The notes under the pieces: generated by a model
Told to the model about the DNA's origin: nothing
What the model saw: the letters and a program-made list of their open reading frames with translations, nothing else
The model's database searches: none
Program-made: the position numbers and the translations under genes
In this document: piece after piece, positions 1 to 9,600 of the stretch
Numbering within the stretch: the stretch's first letter is position 1
How the letters are laid out: each line of letters starts with the position of its first letter
Source: Chitinophagales bacterium
Lineage (GTDB): Bacteria; Bacteroidota; Bacteroidia; Chitinophagales; Chitinophagaceae
Direction of reading: 5' to 3'
NCBI GenBank assembly: GCA_021323755.1
Contig: JAJPKJ010000044.1
Span: 30,723 to 94,722, forward strand
Length of the DNA: 64,000 nucleotides

Positions 1-220
1 AAAGAATCAATTTTGAAATTCATGTAACGATTTAAGATGATTAGAGTTGAAATTCAAAATCCGGTTGATAAGTAGATTAATGGGGTCCAAATGGCAATTA
101 AAAAATTTGGAGAGCAATAATGAAATATCAATTGAATAACGAAAGTAAGATACGCTTTATTACTTGCCGGTCGGATTAAATTCCTCCTCCGGCAACTTGC
201 AATGAAGTAAAGGGCGTTGT

Positions 221-496
221 TTACTTTCTTACATCCAAAACATCCTGAACATTTGACAAACTTGTCATTTCAGTACCACTGAAAATTCTAGACAGGTTTA
301 TGTCTTTTGTCTTCTTATATTGATCAACATTTTGTGTAGTCACAATTCTCCAGAAGTTCTTTGATTTTAATTCAGCATAATCTGGAGTTTCGATAAAAAT
401 TCCTTCCACTGGATTTCTGCTTTTAAACCCTACTTTAACAAGATTATTGGTCTTGTTCTTAGTCTGAAAAAATTTCTCGATCCGTTCATTTGTCAT
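221..496 (-). CDS. Conserved-looking hypothetical protein, 91 aa
   Basis: A short, complete reading frame with a normal ATG start and balanced soluble composition. It has no signal peptide or membrane segment. The sequence is rich in Lys, Asn and Thr, with a central hydrophobic stretch and aromatic residues typical of a small folded alpha/beta domain. I do not recognise a named family; it resembles small proteins of unknown function in Bacteroidota. It stands alone at the left edge, transcribed leftward. A possible -7 box (TAATTTTG on the minus strand, 640-647) lies about 145 bases upstream without a good -33 partner. Confidence 0.6.
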   Translation of the reverse strand: MTNERIEKFFQTKNKTNNLVKVGFKSRNPVEGIFIETPDYAELKSKNFWRIVTTQNVDQYKKTKDINLSRIFSGTEMTSLSNVQDVLDVRK

Positions 497-811
497 TGTG
501 TAATAATTTAAACGCTTAATTATAGAATTAGTTCAAAATCCGAATAATTTTAACCGACCAAATTATCCTATAAAACCAGAGACTTTACAAACTAGGTGAA
601 GAATTAAAGAATGAAAAAAGCATCTAGAGATATATGTGGCAAAATTACACTTTTTTCGCCTAAATGCCCGATTTAATTAATCCCGCATCCCGCAACAAAC
701 ATTGAGCACATGCTACAACCCTGCGTACGAGGCTATTGCAGCAATTACGCTCATAATAAATGCCTGCAAGTGGTTTATTTATGTTACCTTACGAAGCGTA
801 ATAAAATCTTT
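497..811. other. Intergenic region, divergent genes
   Basis: About 315 bases between a leftward and a rightward small gene. It is AT-rich with no RNA fold or long repeat that I can see. The only signal noted is the minus-strand TAATTTTG at 640-647. An open frame reaches back to an ATG at 710, but its 34-residue extension (Cys- and Tyr-rich, no relation to the rest) looks like non-coding sequence. Confidence 0.5.
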
Positions 812-1087
812 ATGATCAAACAATCAGGATTAGAACTTTTGAAAGATAATTTTAAGCAGGTAGAAGAGAAATTCAATTATTTTTTCGCTCAAGGAAGTCC
901 AAGATGGCCGCTGGAAGCGCATGATTTTTTGAGGAATCATTATAATAGCATTGACAATTTTTTTGAATCAAATATCACACTCGAAAAATTAAACGTAGTC
1001 GATCTGCCCGAAAATATTCACCAGGAAGTGAGGCTTGCATTTGAAGCTTTCAAAAAAGGAGAAAAATACAATTCTGAAGAAAAATGA
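812..1087 (+). CDS. Hypothetical protein, 91 aa
   Basis: Small soluble protein with a predicted helical, charged character and a PRWPLEAHDFL segment near the N-terminus. I chose the ATG at 812 rather than 710 because the extra upstream residues are unlike a real N-terminus. It is followed after 15 bases by another small gene and then by a ketoacyl-ACP synthase, all in the same direction, so the three may be co-transcribed. No family is recognised and no function is proposed. Confidence 0.55.
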   Translation: MIKQSGLELLKDNFKQVEEKFNYFFAQGSPRWPLEAHDFLRNHYNSIDNFFESNITLEKLNVVDLPENIHQEVRLAFEAFKKGEKYNSEEK

Positions 1088-1102
1088 TCTGCAGAATTCA
1101 TA

Positions 1103-1381
1103 ATGCATATGTCAAAAGATTACTTCCCATATTTTTCTTTTAATGCAAAGCTTGAATTTGAAAAAAAAACTTATCACCTAAAAGTCACTTCGATCTATAA
1201 CGGTAGGATGAGCCGGAAAGAATTTGAGATTTTATCCGGCGACTTTACCGGCGCCAACAAACTCCTTGTGTATCAATTGATGATGGATCAAACTGAGTTC
1301 GAATGGATGGATATTAACAATCACGACAACTCTGCCCTTGTTCAGCAATTAGGAGAAATTATTTCCAGGAGCAACATTTAA
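1103..1381 (+). CDS. Hypothetical protein, 92 aa
   Basis: Small soluble protein without signal peptide or membrane segment. Translation may start at the ATG at 1103 or at the one two codons later (1109). The alternating hydrophobic pattern in the first half suggests a small beta-sheet domain followed by a C-terminal helix. It sits between another small gene (15 bases upstream) and the FabH-like gene (36 bases downstream) and probably belongs to the same transcript. Function unknown. Confidence 0.6.
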   Translation: MHMSKDYFPYFSFNAKLEFEKKTYHLKVTSIYNGRMSRKEFEILSGDFTGANKLLVYQLMMDQTEFEWMDINNHDNSALVQQLGEIISRSNI

Positions 1382-1417
1382 TAACTTAACTAAATTATTT
1401 TGAAAAAGTAAATCTTT

Positions 1418-2491
1418 ATGATAAGAACAGTGATTACAGGTACAGGAGCTTTTATTCCGGATGTTGTTCGCTCAAATGAAGATTTTATTAAACGTTCATT
1501 TTTTGAAGAAAATGGTTTTCCCAATCAAAATTCTGCGCAGGTCATCATTGAAAAATTTGAAAAGATCACCGGAATAAAAGAAAGACGTTACGCTCCCAAC
1601 GAGATAAATGCTTCGGATATGGCTTTGAAAGCCGGCGAGCAAGCATTGCTCGATAGCAAAATTGATCCGGAAACATTGGATCAAATTATTGTTTCACATA
1701 ATTTTGGCGACATCAATAACAAGAGTTTTCAGACGCAAAATGTACCGTCAATAGCAAGTCGTGTAAAAAACAGGTTAAAGATTAGAAATCCGGAATGCAT
1801 CGCCTATGATGTTCTTTTCGGTTGCCCTGGCTGGGTGCAGTCATTGATGATATCGGATGCCTATTTTAAAGCCGGTTCGGCAAAAAAAATCCTTTTGATA
1901 GGAACAGAGACCTTGTCCAGGATCATTGATTCATCGGACAGGAACAGCATGATCTTTGCCGATGGCGCAGGTGCATGTGTTGTGGAAAGTATTGATGGAG
2001 ATGATAACAGCCCGGGAATCTTAAGCGTTTGCGCACAAACACACAGTGTTGAAGAAGCAAACTATATATACATGGGCAAATCATTCAAGAAATGCGATGC
2101 CAATGATCACCTGTACCTCAAAATGAATGGTCGTAAAGTATATGAATACGCCATTAAGCACGTACCCGCAGCAATAAAACTATGCCTCGATAAAGCATCG
2201 ATGAACATAACCCGGGTTGCAAAAATTTTCTTGCATCAGGCAAACGAAAAAATGGATGAAGAAATTCTGAAAAGATTATTCTCCCTTTATGGAATATCCG
2301 CTGCTACGCCTGGAATTATGCCCATGAGCATCCATTGGCTGGGCAACAGTTCCGTGGCCACCATTCCCACCCTTTTTGATATGGTGAGAAAGGGAAAAAT
2401 AGCTGATCAAAAAATTTCAAAAGGAGATATTATTGTATTCGCCTCCGTGGGCGCAGGCATGAATATCAACGCAGTATGTTACAGGGTGTAG
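1418..2491 (+). CDS. 3-oxoacyl-ACP synthase III (FabH-like)
   Basis: A 357-residue thiolase-fold enzyme of the KAS III family, which condenses an acyl-CoA starter with malonyl-ACP at the first step of fatty acid or related lipid synthesis in the cytoplasm. The catalytic triad is visible: Cys136 in FGCPG, His273 in LHQAN and Asn310 in GNSS. The C-terminal glycine loop reads VGAG instead of the more usual GGG-type motif, and the protein is about 35 residues longer than housekeeping FabH. It may therefore be a specialised paralogue, for example for secondary or membrane lipids. Substrate cannot be read from sequence. It is last in a run of three rightward genes. Confidence 0.88.
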   Translation: MIRTVITGTGAFIPDVVRSNEDFIKRSFFEENGFPNQNSAQVIIEKFEKITGIKERRYAPNEINASDMALKAGEQALLDSKIDPETLDQIIVSHNFGDINNKSFQTQNVPSIASRVKNRLKIRNPECIAYDVLFGCPGWVQSLMISDAYFKAGSAKKILLIGTETLSRIIDSSDRNSMIFADGAGACVVESIDGDDNSPGILSVCAQTHSVEEANYIYMGKSFKKCDANDHLYLKMNGRKVYEYAIKHVPAAIKLCLDKASMNITRVAKIFLHQANEKMDEEILKRLFSLYGISAATPGIMPMSIHWLGNSSVATIPTLFDMVRKGKIADQKISKGDIIVFASVGAGMNINAVCYRV

Positions 2492-2542
2492 AGGATTCCT
2501 TTTGAATCCATCATTAATTTAACCCGAATAATCTTTCAAAAA

Positions 2543-2574
2543 TTAGTTATTGACGTTTCTAAGGCTTATCTTTG
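2543..2574 (+). promoter_or_regulatory. Promoter of RRM protein gene
   Basis: A perfect Bacteroidota -7 box (TATCTTTG, 2567-2574) lies after a -33-like element. TTAG at 2543-2546 gives a 20-base spacer; the alternative TTGAC at 2550 gives only 14. It predicts a transcript start near 2581 and a leader of about 125 bases before the RRM gene. Confidence 0.6.
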
Positions 2575-2704
2575 CTATTCAACCTAAATGTAAGGCCTAC
2601 CGAATTAAGCGTTTATTCTTGTACATTTCCTCTGTATTTGTTTATCCACTTCTTCAATTTGCTGAAAATTCAGGTTTATTTAATCATTTTTTAATTAGTT
2701 ATTT

Positions 2705-3013
2705 ATGAACATGTACGTTTCGAATTTAAGCTTCCACACAACAGATGCGGACTTAAAAAATTTATTTATGGAATTTGGTGAAGTATCTTCAGCGAAAGTG
2801 ATCACCGACAAAGAAAGCGGTCGCTCACGCGGCTTTGGCTTTGTGGAAATGTCAGATGAAACGGCTGCAAAAAATGCAATGCAGGCGCTTCAGGGCAAAG
2901 AAATAGAAGGCAGATCACTTGGAGTTTCTGTTGCTAGACAAAGAGAAGAACGCAGCGGAAATTCTTATTCCGGCAATCGCGGCGGTGGCGGCGGTGGTTA
3001 CAAAAAGTGGTAA
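2705..3013 (+). CDS. RRM-domain RNA-binding protein
   Basis: A 102-residue protein made of one RNA recognition motif (residues 1-80) and a glycine-rich tail. RNP2 (MYVSNL, residues 3-8) and RNP1 (RGFGFVEM) are both intact, so it should bind single-stranded RNA. The tail (Arg/Gly/Ser, ending in a run of five Gly then YKKW) resembles those of bacterial Rbp proteins, which are often cold-induced. It has its own promoter, a leader of about 125 bases and a strong terminator, so it is monocistronic. The long leader would fit post-transcriptional control, but this is inference. Confidence 0.9.
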   Translation: MNMYVSNLSFHTTDADLKNLFMEFGEVSSAKVITDKESGRSRGFGFVEMSDETAAKNAMQALQGKEIEGRSLGVSVARQREERSGNSYSGNRGGGGGGYKKW

Positions 3014-3037
3014 TTCTTTTTACATTATAAATTACAA

Positions 3038-3074
3038 AAGATCCTGCACTTCTATGTGTGGGATCTTCTTTTTT
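3038..3074 (+). terminator. Rho-independent terminator after RRM gene
   Basis: A 12-base-pair stem (AAGATCCTGCAC with GTGTGGGATCTT, two G-U pairs) with a 6-base loop is followed by a T-rich tract. It starts 24 bases after the RRM stop codon. Confidence 0.85.
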
Positions 3075-3286
3075 AGTGAATTGCGTTACAGATATTCATT
3101 ACCGTTAGTTACAGCATACGGCTCTTGGTGCATCGGGGATTAAAAATGGAACATTGAAGCACAATTCAACAAATGCTGGAAATGTTTTCATACCTTTAGT
3201 ACCTGCTGCCTCCAACATCAGTACCTATTCACGAGACCTTATATCACTCCGAATCAACCAATTTTTAAAACAAAACAATAATATAC

Positions 3287-3733
3287 ATGAGCGAAACATG
3301 GAATAAAAAAGAAAGAGAAAAGAAAAAACAACAAAACAAAAAAGAAAAAGCTGAAAGAAAATTAGAACGAAAGGAGAACAGTAAAAATGGGAATGATCTG
3401 GACAGTATGTTAGCCTATCTGGATGAGAATGGCAATCTCACCTCTACGCCACCTGATCCCAGAAAAAGAGTGGTGATTAATGCAGAGGATATTGAAATAG
3501 GAGTGCCTAAACAAAGACCTATCGACCCCGCTGACCTTATTCATACCGGAATAGTTAGTTTTTTTAATGATGCAAAAGGATATGGTTTTATTAAAGACCT
3601 GAAAACACAGGAAAGTGTTTTTGTGCATATAAATTCATTGACAGAAGCCATACGGGAAAATAACAAAGTTAGTTTTGAGATTGAACAGGGCGTTAAAGGT
3701 TCAAATGCAGTTAGAGTAAAATTGGTAAAATAA
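3287..3733 (+). CDS. Cold-shock-domain protein with basic N-terminal arm
   Basis: A 148-residue protein. Residues 1-45 are an extremely Lys/Glu-rich, probably helical arm. Residues 86-148 form a cold-shock domain with RNP1 (KGYGFI) and RNP2 (VFVHI), the nucleic-acid-binding motifs of CspA-type RNA chaperones. It is about twice the length of classic CspA because of the arm and linker, an architecture known in Bacteroidota. It follows the RRM gene, separated by a terminator and about 210 bases, so it is transcribed independently. A TACCTTTA sequence at 3191-3198 could be its -7 box, but a -33 box is not clear. Confidence 0.88.
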   Translation: MSETWNKKEREKKKQQNKKEKAERKLERKENSKNGNDLDSMLAYLDENGNLTSTPPDPRKRVVINAEDIEIGVPKQRPIDPADLIHTGIVSFFNDAKGYGFIKDLKTQESVFVHINSLTEAIRENNKVSFEIEQGVKGSNAVRVKLVK

Positions 3734-3782
3734 TTTTCTGAAGATAATTGTTGTATCGCCAATTATAATGCTTGGTGTATGT

Positions 3783-4331
3783 TTATGATTCCTGCATCGC
3801 AAATTCTTTATAAACACCAATGTCATCCACTTTAAGAATTTTCAATTGTTCTAAAAGTTCCGGCACATATTTATCTCTCACAAAGAACTCCATGATATAA
3901 GCATATTTGCAATTTTCATAGTATGCTTCGTAAATATTCAGTTTACAATGAGATGAAAAATGATTATGAATGTCAGCGACCTCCGGAGGATGACTGAGAA
4001 AAGCAATGATCTTACTCTCTCCTTTATGTGCATCATCTTCACGTTGCATCTGCAAAACGGAATATCCCCCCGCCTGCTTTGATTTTATTTCTAATTCAGG
4101 AACGCGTGAAGATCTTCTTGCTTTTTCAAAAACAAAATCTGACTCTCCTGAAGATACCCGATGTTGCGAAATATATTTAAACAAGCCATTATTTTCTGAG
4201 CGTTGCAAAATAACATTATCGTCGCTATGGTTAGACCTTGTATATTGTTTCCAGTGCGCAATAAACTGTTCGGTGCTAAGACTAACCGACGTTTCGAAAC
4301 AAACAAAACGCACAATCTCATTTGATTTCAT
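3783..4331 (-). CDS. Hypothetical protein, 182 aa
   Basis: A soluble protein with no signal peptide or membrane segment. The first 70 residues (VRFVCFET, EQFIAHWKQY) and the last 90 residues look like two related alpha/beta half-domains, similar in layout to dimeric alpha-beta barrel proteins such as EthD-like monooxygenase folds. This is only a resemblance of pattern and I do not assign a family. It lies downstream of the cyclase gene in the same direction (121-base gap), so it could be the last gene of that operon. Confidence 0.6.
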   Translation of the reverse strand: MKSNEIVRFVCFETSVSLSTEQFIAHWKQYTRSNHSDDNVILQRSENNGLFKYISQHRVSSGESDFVFEKARRSSRVPELEIKSKQAGGYSVLQMQREDDAHKGESKIIAFLSHPPEVADIHNHFSSHCKLNIYEAYYENCKYAYIMEFFVRDKYVPELLEQLKILKVDDIGVYKEFAMQES

Positions 4332-4452
4332 TCAGTTAAGGTACGCTAAATAATGATGCCATGCCTCATAAATATCATGGCTGGCCTGCAAATAAAAGTT
4401 GAGATGAAAGAAAATGCAGAAGGTAAATTATTGAAATCGCCCTTCGCGCGAT

Positions 4453-6132
4453 TTATTTATTATGCATTTCCTCTACGCCCGTCCAATTTTCAGGAATGCC
4501 GTTATTCATGTAATGATCAACATTATTTAAAAATAGTTTTGCAGTCATGTCTTCAGGATGGATCTCGATTACCCGGTTAAATTTATTATATGCTTCAGGG
4601 AAAGATTTATTCAAGTAGTCAGACATCCCTTCCCTAAAAAAAGATAATGACGCCAATTTCTTTTCAATATCCTTTTCATCACTTCCATTAAAACATTCAT
4701 AAATGCTGATGGATTCCATTTTGCCTTTTAATTGGACACTTCCCAAATGACGCAAATGAAAATTCTCCGGCTCATCAATATTTTTCAAACTGGCCTCGCT
4801 TAATAATATATTCCCTTTAAAATATTTTGTGAGGCTTTCCAACCGCGAAGCGGTATTTACCGTATCGGCAATAGTAGTAGCATCCAGCCTTTCATGATCA
4901 CCGGTAATGCCCATTATCAACGGACCAGTATGTAATCCAACACCGATTTTTATTGGCGCACGATTCAATAATGCTCTTCGCAAATTAAATTCACGGACTT
5001 CTTTTTGCATTTTAATTGCTGCACCAAGCGCATCTGCGGCGCTATGCGGAAATATCGCCATGATCGCGTCACCGAGATATTGATTAACGAATCCGCCATG
5101 TTGCCTGATGATCGGGCCCATGCGCTCATTAAATGAAGAAACAAAGGCGAAGTTCTCTTCCGGTGTCATTTTCTCGGATAAGGTGGTGTAATCACGAATA
5201 TCAGAAAAAAGTACGGTCACAATTTTCTCTACCTGGTCTCCAAGCTGAACATCAGTAATAACGTTTCTTCCCAGCGATTGAATAAATTCGTGCGGAACAA
5301 ATTTGTTGGTTATCTCATAAATGCGGCGCATGGCTTCTTCTTTTTCTTTTGCTTCACGAATATTTCTTTCATATAGCAAAGCGCTTTCGATCGCCGAAGA
5401 AGATTGTAAGGCAAGTGTTATCAAAAATTTCAGGTCGGCTGCCGAATATTGAACTGCTTCTGTATTGGCAAGAATGATTGCACCCATCACACGATGCTTC
5501 ACTTTTAATGCTGCATATATCAACGATTGCACTTCGGGAATTATCAATCCCGCGTTTTTCAATGCAGATAGATCACCGACAATTTCTGATAACCCGCTAT
5601 GTGAAATAAACAGCAGTAGTTCAACATTTTTTTTAAAGCGCTCTTCATCAAAAACAGAATTACCCGATGATGCAAGGACCTCTATTTGATTACTTTGCTC
5701 ATCCCACAAAACAATGATGCCGTTATCAGATTTTATTAATCGGGTTGCTTCGCCAAGGGTAATTTCTGCAATTGCCTTATGCCCGATGGCCTGTGCAAGC
5801 TTTTCCGAAAAATTAAAGATCAAATTCACTTCCTGGTAGAGCGTCAATACCTCAGTTCCTAATTTCTTCTTTTCAGCTTCTTTTTGAACCAATATATTTA
5901 CCAATGAAGCAATCAGCTGCGTTTTATCATCTCCTTTTACCCATCCGATAATTTCATTGTCTATTTCAACGGCCTGCTGATACGATGTTGTTTCCAGAAA
6001 TTTGCCCAATAAGATTTTCTGACCATCATCTTCAATAAAAACATCGGCATTTAATTCCTCAATCAATGAAGATATTAAGGCAGAAGCATTGCTCTTTTTT
6101 GCAAGAATATTTTTGAGATTGACCTTGGACAT
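4453..6132 (-). CDS. GAF-domain class III nucleotidyl cyclase
   Basis: A 559-residue cytoplasmic protein. A GAF-type sensor region (about residues 100-250) and a helical linker lead to a class III adenylate/guanylate cyclase domain (about 300-480) with a short tetratricopeptide-like tail. Both metal-binding aspartates are present (Asp311 in FSDIRDYT, Asp355 in LGDAIMA), as are the transition-state residues Asn426 and Arg430 (TVNTASR). The two positions that select the base are Gln351 and Thr419, where adenylyl cyclases usually have Lys and Asp or Thr, so ATP versus GTP specificity is unclear. It is the third gene of a leftward run with a receiver and a hybrid kinase (68-base gap to the receiver). 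Its product is presumably a cyclic nucleotide made in response to that kinase. Confidence 0.9.
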   Translation of the reverse strand: MSKVNLKNILAKKSNASALISSLIEELNADVFIEDDGQKILLGKFLETTSYQQAVEIDNEIIGWVKGDDKTQLIASLVNILVQKEAEKKKLGTEVLTLYQEVNLIFNFSEKLAQAIGHKAIAEITLGEATRLIKSDNGIIVLWDEQSNQIEVLASSGNSVFDEERFKKNVELLLFISHSGLSEIVGDLSALKNAGLIIPEVQSLIYAALKVKHRVMGAIILANTEAVQYSAADLKFLITLALQSSSAIESALLYERNIREAKEKEEAMRRIYEITNKFVPHEFIQSLGRNVITDVQLGDQVEKIVTVLFSDIRDYTTLSEKMTPEENFAFVSSFNERMGPIIRQHGGFVNQYLGDAIMAIFPHSAADALGAAIKMQKEVREFNLRRALLNRAPIKIGVGLHTGPLIMGITGDHERLDATTIADTVNTASRLESLTKYFKGNILLSEASLKNIDEPENFHLRHLGSVQLKGKMESISIYECFNGSDEKDIEKKLASLSFFREGMSDYLNKSFPEAYNKFNRVIEIHPEDMTAKLFLNNVDHYMNNGIPENWTGVEEMHNK

Positions 6133-6200
6133 GACTTAAGAATAGAAAAAGATTTCTCATGGTGGCAGCATGATCATCATAGAAAAGGATTAAAGAGGTA

Positions 6201-6581
6201 TCATTGCAAACCCAGCACCGATCTGGCTTTGGAGAGTATTGCTTCAGGATCGAAAGGCTTTGTCATATATACATCTGCACCAACCTCTTGCCCTTTCTGC
6301 CTGTCTAACTCCTGCCCTTTTGCAGTAAGCAAAACAATATACACATCATTTAACATGAGTTCTTTTTTTACACGACGACAAACTTCCATGCCATTCATTT
6401 TGGGCATCATCACATCTAAAAAAACAAGTTGTGGTCTCTCCTGCTGAATAATTTCAAGCGCTGTTTCTCCATTATCAGCCGTTAAGAAGGTTATGTCCTC
6501 GTCTTCCAATTCTTCAAGAGTTTGCTCAATCAGCATCCTGATATGCGGTTCATCGTCTACAATTAAGAGTTTTTGTTCCAT
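6201..6581 (-). CDS. Stand-alone response regulator receiver
   Basis: A 126-residue CheY-like receiver with no output domain. The acidic pocket (DDE at 9-11), phospho-acceptor Asp56 in FLDVMMP, Thr86 and Lys108 are all conserved, so it should be phosphorylated. It lies 31 bases after the hybrid kinase and 68 bases before the cyclase. It probably accepts phosphate from the kinase and passes the signal to the cyclase or another target by protein contact. Partner choice is inferred from position alone. Confidence 0.92.
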   Translation of the reverse strand: MEQKLLIVDDEPHIRMLIEQTLEELEDEDITFLTADNGETALEIIQQERPQLVFLDVMMPKMNGMEVCRRVKKELMLNDVYIVLLTAKGQELDRQKGQEVGADVYMTKPFDPEAILSKARSVLGLQ

Positions 6582-6612
6582 CGAATTAATTATTATTGTC
6601 TTGATTTTTTTA

Positions 6613-9600
6613 TTACTGATAAATTAAGAACAACACATTTTCCAGACCTTTTTCAAACCGAAGCGTTTGCACCACTTCCTGCTTACCGGAAAAAACAGAA
6701 TTCAGAATAATAATGTCCGGTTGTGAAGCAATGGCTTTTTCTACCAATTCCTTGCCGTCTGATTCAAATACAACATAGCCTTTTGCGGTTAATACATCTG
6801 TCAATGTTTTTACTGCAGCAGCATCTTCATCAACCACCATCACTTTCCTCCTTGATTTACCTTGCTCCAATAATGCCCCGACCTCTGTAAAAAGTTTTGC
6901 TGTATCAATTGGTTTTGTAAGATACCGGTCAACGCCAATGCGGTAACCCCTGGCCTTATCCTGAACAATAGAAAGAACGATGATCGGTATATCCATTGTT
7001 TGCGGATCATTTTTTAAGATCGCGGCCAAATCAAATCCGTTCATTTCCGGCATCATCACATCAAGCACGATGAGATCAGGATGATGATCACGGATAATGT
7101 TCAACGCTTCTTTTCCATTTGTTGTTTCTTCAACCAAATATCCAGCTTCAATAAATTCCTGGCGAAGTAATGAGCGAATTGAATCATCATCATCAACCAC
7201 AAGAATAGTTGCGTTTTCTTTTTTATGCTGATTGAATTTGGATTGAGCCATCTGTGCTCGCAATTGTTTTACCAACTCATCCAGATGAATGGGGTTGGCA
7301 ACGATTGTTGATTTGACCATTGGTAATGCAAAAGAAAAAGTACTGCCTTTACCAAGCTCACTGTCAAGCCAGATGCGGCCACCGTGATGCTCGACAATTT
7401 CCTTGCAGATAGGCAGACCAAGTCCGGTGCCTTTGGGCTTATCTGTTAATGTATCTCCACCCAATTGTTTGAATTGTTCAAAAACCACCGCCTTATCCTT
7501 TTCAGCAATTCCAATACCGGTATCGCTCACGCTGGTAATGATCTCACTCCCTTTTGAAATCACGCGGCAGGTGATAGCACCCTGCTCCGTAAATTTTACT
7601 GCATTGGAAATAAGATTAACTACAACCTGGATTAATTTATCCTGATCGCCGGAGATTTTGGGAAGGTCGGGTTCGATAAATTTTTCGAGCGTAATATTTC
7701 TTTGATAAAATAAAGAAGAAGTTGCTGCGATAGCACGATCTACAATTTCAGGAATAGAAACATTTTCAATATTCCACTCCATTTTCCCTGCTTCTATTTT
7801 TGCAAGATCCAACACATCATTAATAAGATGAGTTAATCTTTCTCCTTCGGAGATAACAACATTCAAATTTTCAGAAACCTGCCCGATCGCTTTTTCCGTT
7901 TTTGGATCGCTTTTATCTGTTGCCGGAAATATTCTCTCTTCCAATCTTTTCTTGATAATCTTTGCAAAGCCGAGAACAGAAGTAAGTGGCGTTCTTAACT
8001 CATGGCTAACGGTAGAAAGAAATGCGCTCTTGGCTTCGTTAGCGCGTTCTGCATTCTTAGTGGCTTCTTCCGCTTCCAGTTTTGCATGCTTCACTTCTTC
8101 AAACAATCTTGCCTTCTTTAATGCAACACCGACATTTGCAGCAATGGTTGATAATAAACGCTGATCTTTCTCATCGAAATAATTTTCTTTGGTTGTACTC
8201 TGCACACTGAGTACGCCAATGATCTCATCATCGATCGGAATGGGAACGCCCAGGTAAGAAGCTGATGGCAGTCCCAATCGTTGAATTCCTAACTGTGAAA
8301 TTTGCTGGTTAATATCCTTGTTCAGCAATAATGGCTTGCCGGTATTAATTATTTTTGAAGCGATGCCTTCGCCAAATTTCATCGGAGGTAATTTTTCTCC
8401 GTACTGATATGGGAAATTGATGAGATTGGTTTTTTTATCGAGCATTGCCAGGTAAACAATGTTCGCTTTAAAGACCTGGCGCATTTCATCGCCAACTAAT
8501 TTTATTAAATCGTCAAGATTTAGTTGGGATGCTAATGCCTGGCTGATCTGGTTTACTGTGGTAAGTTCTTCAGCCTGAACCTGCACTTCGTACGTACGTT
8601 CCTGCACTTTCTTTTCCAACTCTATTCTTTGTTCATGCAGTTTTCTTGTGCGGTAACGAATGATAAAGTAAATAATAGCCAGCGCCACCAAGGCATATAA
8701 CAGATATGCCCACCATGATCGCATTAGCGGCGGCTCGATGGTAAAAGTATAAACCACTTCTTCGCTTATATTCTGAAAAACATTTTTTGCGCGTACATGA
8801 AAATGATATGTGCCTTCGGAAAGATTGGTATATTCTTTATAAGAGTTTGTTCCCCATTCGCTCCAGCCTTTTTCAAATCCTTCCATCCATGTTTGGTATT
8901 TGGTTTTATCTTCCTGTTCAAAAAAAGGAGCGGCATATTCAAACCGAAGACTATTATTCTTATAAGAAATGGAATTGCTTTTCGTGCTGTCCGAAGAAAT
9001 GGGGTTAAATAAATTATCTCCAGCCTCGATCTTGCGCACGAATGTTTTAAAGGGTTGGTCATAATCCTTTTTCATGTTTTCATTATAGCGAACCAAACCA
9101 TCTGTTGTAGATATCCAGATGATGTTGTTTTCAGGATAGATCTGGCTGAAAGTTCTTTCACTGATGGGTAATAATGAAGTTCTGTCGAGTTTATATGTTC
9201 CATCCGGCTGAGGCGTTGCAATGACGGACTCTTTTCCAAAACGTATCCATGCTTTTTTTGAAGAATCTTCCGCAATAAATACTTCATCTTTGCCCCCTGC
9301 ATTGGGAAATTTGCCGAATGTTGAATCCTTTACAAATCTGTTCGCCTTTTTATTAAAAACATAAAAGGTGGAATCAGCGCCAAAATAGGCAACACCGTTT
9401 ATAGCATAAACGGGGCCGCAACCTGAACCAAGACCGTCTTGCAGCCCAAATCTATCAAAACTACTTTTTTTAAAATCCACATTACCAGTGGAGTCTAATA
9501 TAATATTTACACGAAAAATAGTTTCATTTTGTGTGCCCATCCATATTGTTCCATCTTTATCTTCAACCATCGTCCACCCCTGCGTATTGGCACCCGGCAA

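Noticed and set aside
174..195. TTGCCGG/CCGGCAA inverted repeat
   Set aside because: There is no T-tract and the position after the leftward gene is not close enough to support a terminator.
4434..4454. AAATCGC/GCGATTT hairpin at the cyclase stop codon
   Set aside because: The stem overlaps the stop codon and lacks a T-run on the minus strand, so it is a poor terminator candidate.
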